Shown piece by piece: positions 62,150 through 64,000 of a DNA stretch of 64,000 nucleotides. Source of the stretch: Terrimonas_A sp051954695 (GTDB taxonomy: Bacteria; Bacteroidota; Bacteroidia; Chitinophagales; Chitinophagaceae); contig JBQCHL010000033.1 of NCBI GenBank assembly GCA_051954695.1, positions 61,166-125,165 of the forward strand. Direction: 5' to 3'. Under the pieces are notes generated by a model. It saw nothing but the letters and a program-made list of their open reading frames with translations. It made no database searches and had not been told where the DNA came from. The position numbers and the translations under genes are program-made. Position 1 is the first letter of the stretch, and each line of letters begins with the position of its first letter.

Positions 62150-63151
62150 TCAGGGAACATTAACTTTTTTAAGGATCTCCTCAATCACATCTTCCACTTT
62201 CACATTTTCTGCTTCGGCCTCGTAGGTAAGACCGATACGGTGCCGCAATACATCATTGCAGACACTCCGTATATCTTCAGGGATCACAAATCCTCTTTTA
62301 TTTAAAAATGCCTGGGCTTTGCCAGCCAGTGCCAGGTTGATGCTGGCCCTGGGCGAACCTCCATACGAGATCAATGGTTTCAGATTGCCCAGCTCATATT
62401 TTTCTGGCGTGCGTGTTGCAAATACAATGTCCAGGATGTACTGTTCTATCTTTTCATCCATGTATACCTGGCGGGTAAGGTCTTTGGCATTCTTTACTTC
62501 CTGTACAGACACTACCTGGTTTACCGGTTTGGTAATTGCTCCTGTTACATTCTGGCGAATGATCATCTGCTCTTCATGCATCTTTGGATAGCCGACAATC
62601 ACTTTCATAATAAACCGGTCTACCTGCGCCTCGGGCAATGGATAAGTTCCTTCCTGTTCCAACGGATTTTGAGTAGCCAGTACCAGGAATGGCTCTTCCA
62701 GTTTATAGGTTGTATCGCCGATGGTCACCTGGCGTTCCTGCATGGCTTCGAGGAGGGCCGACTGCACTTTGGCTGGTGCACGGTTGATCTCATCAGCGAG
62801 AATAAAATTGGCAAAAATAGGCCCTTTACGGACTACGAACTCATTGCGCTGCTGATTATAGATCAGTGTTCCGATCACGTCGGCAGGCAAGAGATCGGGC
62901 GTGAATTGTATCCTGCTGAAGTTGGCATGGATGGCCTGGGCAAGGGATTTAATGGTCAGCGTTTTTGCAAGACCGGGAACACCTTCGAGCAGCACATGGC
63001 CATTGCTCAGCAAGCCGATCAGCAACCGGTCAAGCATATGGCTTTGACCTACGATCACATGACCTACTTCTTCCCTCAATTTATCAGTGAACTGGCCCGC
63101 CTGGCTGATCCTTTCATTGAGTTGGCGGATATCTTCTGCGGTTTTTAACAT
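62150..63151 (-). CDS. MoxR family AAA+ ATPase
   Basis: A 333-residue AAA+ protein of the MoxR family, probably a chaperone for assembly of VWA proteins. Walker A is EGVPGLAKT (GxPGxxKT), Walker B FILADEINRAP, sensor 1 LATQNPLEQEGTYPLPEAQVDRF, and the C-terminal lid ISYGGSPRASINLALAGKA. It is the first gene of the Bat operon, with DUF58, BatD-like and BatA following in the same direction. Complete and normal in length. Hexamer expected. Confidence 0.95.
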   Translation of the reverse strand: MLKTAEDIRQLNERISQAGQFTDKLREEVGHVIVGQSHMLDRLLIGLLSNGHVLLEGVPGLAKTLTIKSLAQAIHANFSRIQFTPDLLPADVIGTLIYNQQRNEFVVRKGPIFANFILADEINRAPAKVQSALLEAMQERQVTIGDTTYKLEEPFLVLATQNPLEQEGTYPLPEAQVDRFIMKVIVGYPKMHEEQMIIRQNVTGAITKPVNQVVSVQEVKNAKDLTRQVYMDEKIEQYILDIVFATRTPEKYELGNLKPLISYGGSPRASINLALAGKAQAFLNKRGFVIPEDIRSVCNDVLRHRIGLTYEAEAENVKVEDVIEEILKKVNVP

Positions 63152-63304
63152 TGGCTTGATTTATGGTGACACAAAATACGAATTGGTTTGAAGCAAATTA
63201 TTTGCCGATATGACTGGCAATCGTAAATACTTTGGCTTTTTTTAGTATTTCTACTTTGCTCCAGGGCAAGCACCTTGTTAATTTTACTATATCAACGCTT
63301 ATCT

Positions 63305-63784
63305 ATGCAAAAGCTGCTTTTTTCCCTAACCTTGCTGGCCGCGATCATTATGGCCATTTTCCCAGCCTGCAAAAAGGAGGACAACTTTACATCTCCTGAA
63401 ACCAGGACCGAACTACTGGTCAAAACTTCCTGGAAATTTGAAAAAGCTGAAGCCAGTCCTATCGGTGATATCTCTTCGCAACTCGAAGCTTGCCAGACAG
63501 ACAACCTATTGATCTTTTCAGCAGCTTCGGCCAGCAGCACTTCCGGTACCGGCACTCTTGATGAAGGTCCAACCAAATGTGATCCTTCTGGTCCTCAAAG
63601 CGGCAGTTTTAACTGGGAACTGATCAACGATGGTACAGTGCTTCGGTCTTCAGTACCGCTATTCTCCGGAGGCTCCACCGATTTTACAATCGTGTCCCTT
63701 ACAAGTACCAACCTGGTACTTTCTCAACAAATGCAGATCGATCCTTATCCCGCTACCACAGTAACAATTACTTTAAAACACTGA
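63305..63784 (+). CDS. Lipocalin-like lipoprotein
   Basis: A 159-residue predicted lipoprotein; MQKLLFSLTLLAAIIMAIFPAC has a lipobox (FPAC, Cys22). The mature part has the pattern of Bacteroidota lipocalin-like domains: TELLVKTSWKFEKAEASPIGD, TDNLLIFSA, a Cys pair, SGSFNWELINDGTVLRSS and LVLSQQMQIDP at the end. ATG at 63305 starts the signal; a longer reading from 63275 is less likely. It is divergent from the Bat operon. Function unknown. Confidence 0.8.
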   Translation: MQKLLFSLTLLAAIIMAIFPACKKEDNFTSPETRTELLVKTSWKFEKAEASPIGDISSQLEACQTDNLLIFSAASASSTSGTGTLDEGPTKCDPSGPQSGSFNWELINDGTVLRSSVPLFSGGSTDFTIVSLTSTNLVLSQQMQIDPYPATTVTITLKH

Positions 63785-63801
63785 TGTCTTACAAGGAAAT
63801 A

Positions 63802-64000
63802 TTACGATAAATATTTTCCTACGATCGGCACACGCCTGCCCACACCAAATGCTTTCATGCTGATGCGGATAATGGGGCAGAATTGATTACGCTTGTATTC
63901 ATTGGTATTCACCAGCCGCAATATCCGTGCTACCAGCACAGGATCATATCCTTTTTGAATGATTTCTTTCGGACCATTGCGCAATTCGATGTATTCGTAC
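63802..64000 (-). CDS. nadE: NAD+ synthetase, C-terminal end (gene runs off the window)
   Basis: The last 65 residues of a protein that begins beyond 64000. The reading Y-E-Y-I-E-L-R-N-G-P-K-E-I-I-Q-K-G continues into LVARILRLVNTNEYKRNQF and ends VGRRVPIVGKYLS. NEYKRxQ and AFGxGRRxPI are the C-terminal marks of the glutamine-dependent NAD+ synthetase, which amidates deamido-NAD+. Only the end is visible, so the glutaminase part must be checked outside this window. It converges with the lipocalin-like gene, leaving 17 bases between the stop codons. Confidence 0.85.
   Translation of the reverse strand, partial: YEYIELRNGPKEIIQKGYDPVLVARILRLVNTNEYKRNQFCPIIRISMKAFGVGRRVPIVGKYLS

Overview
The window reads as chromosomal DNA of a Bacteroidota member, most likely family Chitinophagaceae. 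Supporting signs are porX and proteins with type IX secretion (T9SS) C-terminal sorting domains, the fused lpxC-fabZ gene, the Bat/MoxR aerotolerance-type cluster, TAnnTTTG-like -7 promoter elements, almost no need for Shine-Dalgarno sites, and many lipoproteins with a Cys lipobox. No rRNA, tRNA, CRISPR array, phage gene or transposase was seen. Gene density is high and most genes are core functions, so this is mainly a housekeeping region with scattered lineage-specific secreted proteins.

Layout. 1-4.6 kb: rbfA, an MsbA-like ABC exporter, a c-type cytochrome gene broken by an in-frame amber codon, an acyl-CoA dehydrogenase and a coiled-coil protein. 4.8-10 kb: a PhnP-like metallo-hydrolase, porX, an HD-domain phosphohydrolase and lpxD. 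10-18 kb: a small lipoprotein, a VWA protein, a metzincin-type protease, lpxC-fabZ and gyrB. 18-36 kb: small secreted or lipid-anchored proteins, a T9SS type B protein, an MFS transporter, two very large S8 (subtilisin-like) proteases with T9SS type A tails on opposite strands around mfd, and small beta-sandwich proteins. 36-44 kb: a ferredoxin-NADP reductase-like flavoprotein, glycyl-tRNA synthetase, a YihY membrane protein, a MazG-like pyrophosphohydrolase, a miniature protein that resembles a stand-alone T9SS tail, dtd, arfB, a di-haem cytochrome c peroxidase, a flippase and a glyoxalase-II-like hydrolase. 44-52 kb: a 1.1-kb-codon outer-membrane-type protein (pseudo-peptidase, beta-propeller and barrel), then a six-gene minus-strand run (membrane protein, winged-helix regulator, membrane protein, dgkA, DUF1361, creD). 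52-57 kb: glpK-glpD-glpF, and a convergent class III aminotransferase. 57-64 kb: gamma carbonic anhydrase, small proteins, rsgA, a short Bat operon (MoxR, DUF58, BatD-like, BatA), a lipocalin-like lipoprotein and the 3' end of an NAD+ synthetase gene at the right edge.

How the parts fit. Outer-envelope biogenesis (lpxD, lpxC-fabZ, MsbA-like exporter) and T9SS (porX plus at least three cargo proteins) are the main themes. Translation maturation and quality control (rbfA, rsgA, glyS, dtd, arfB) is the second. Glycerol catabolism forms one clean operon. The points most worth a second look are the amber-interrupted cytochrome, two copies of a long GC-rich hairpin sharing an 18-bp core, the stand-alone T9SS-tail-like protein, the zinc-motif-less peptidase fold fused to a propeller and barrel, and the winged-helix/creD cassette. 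I found no convincing wholly new defence or mobile system.
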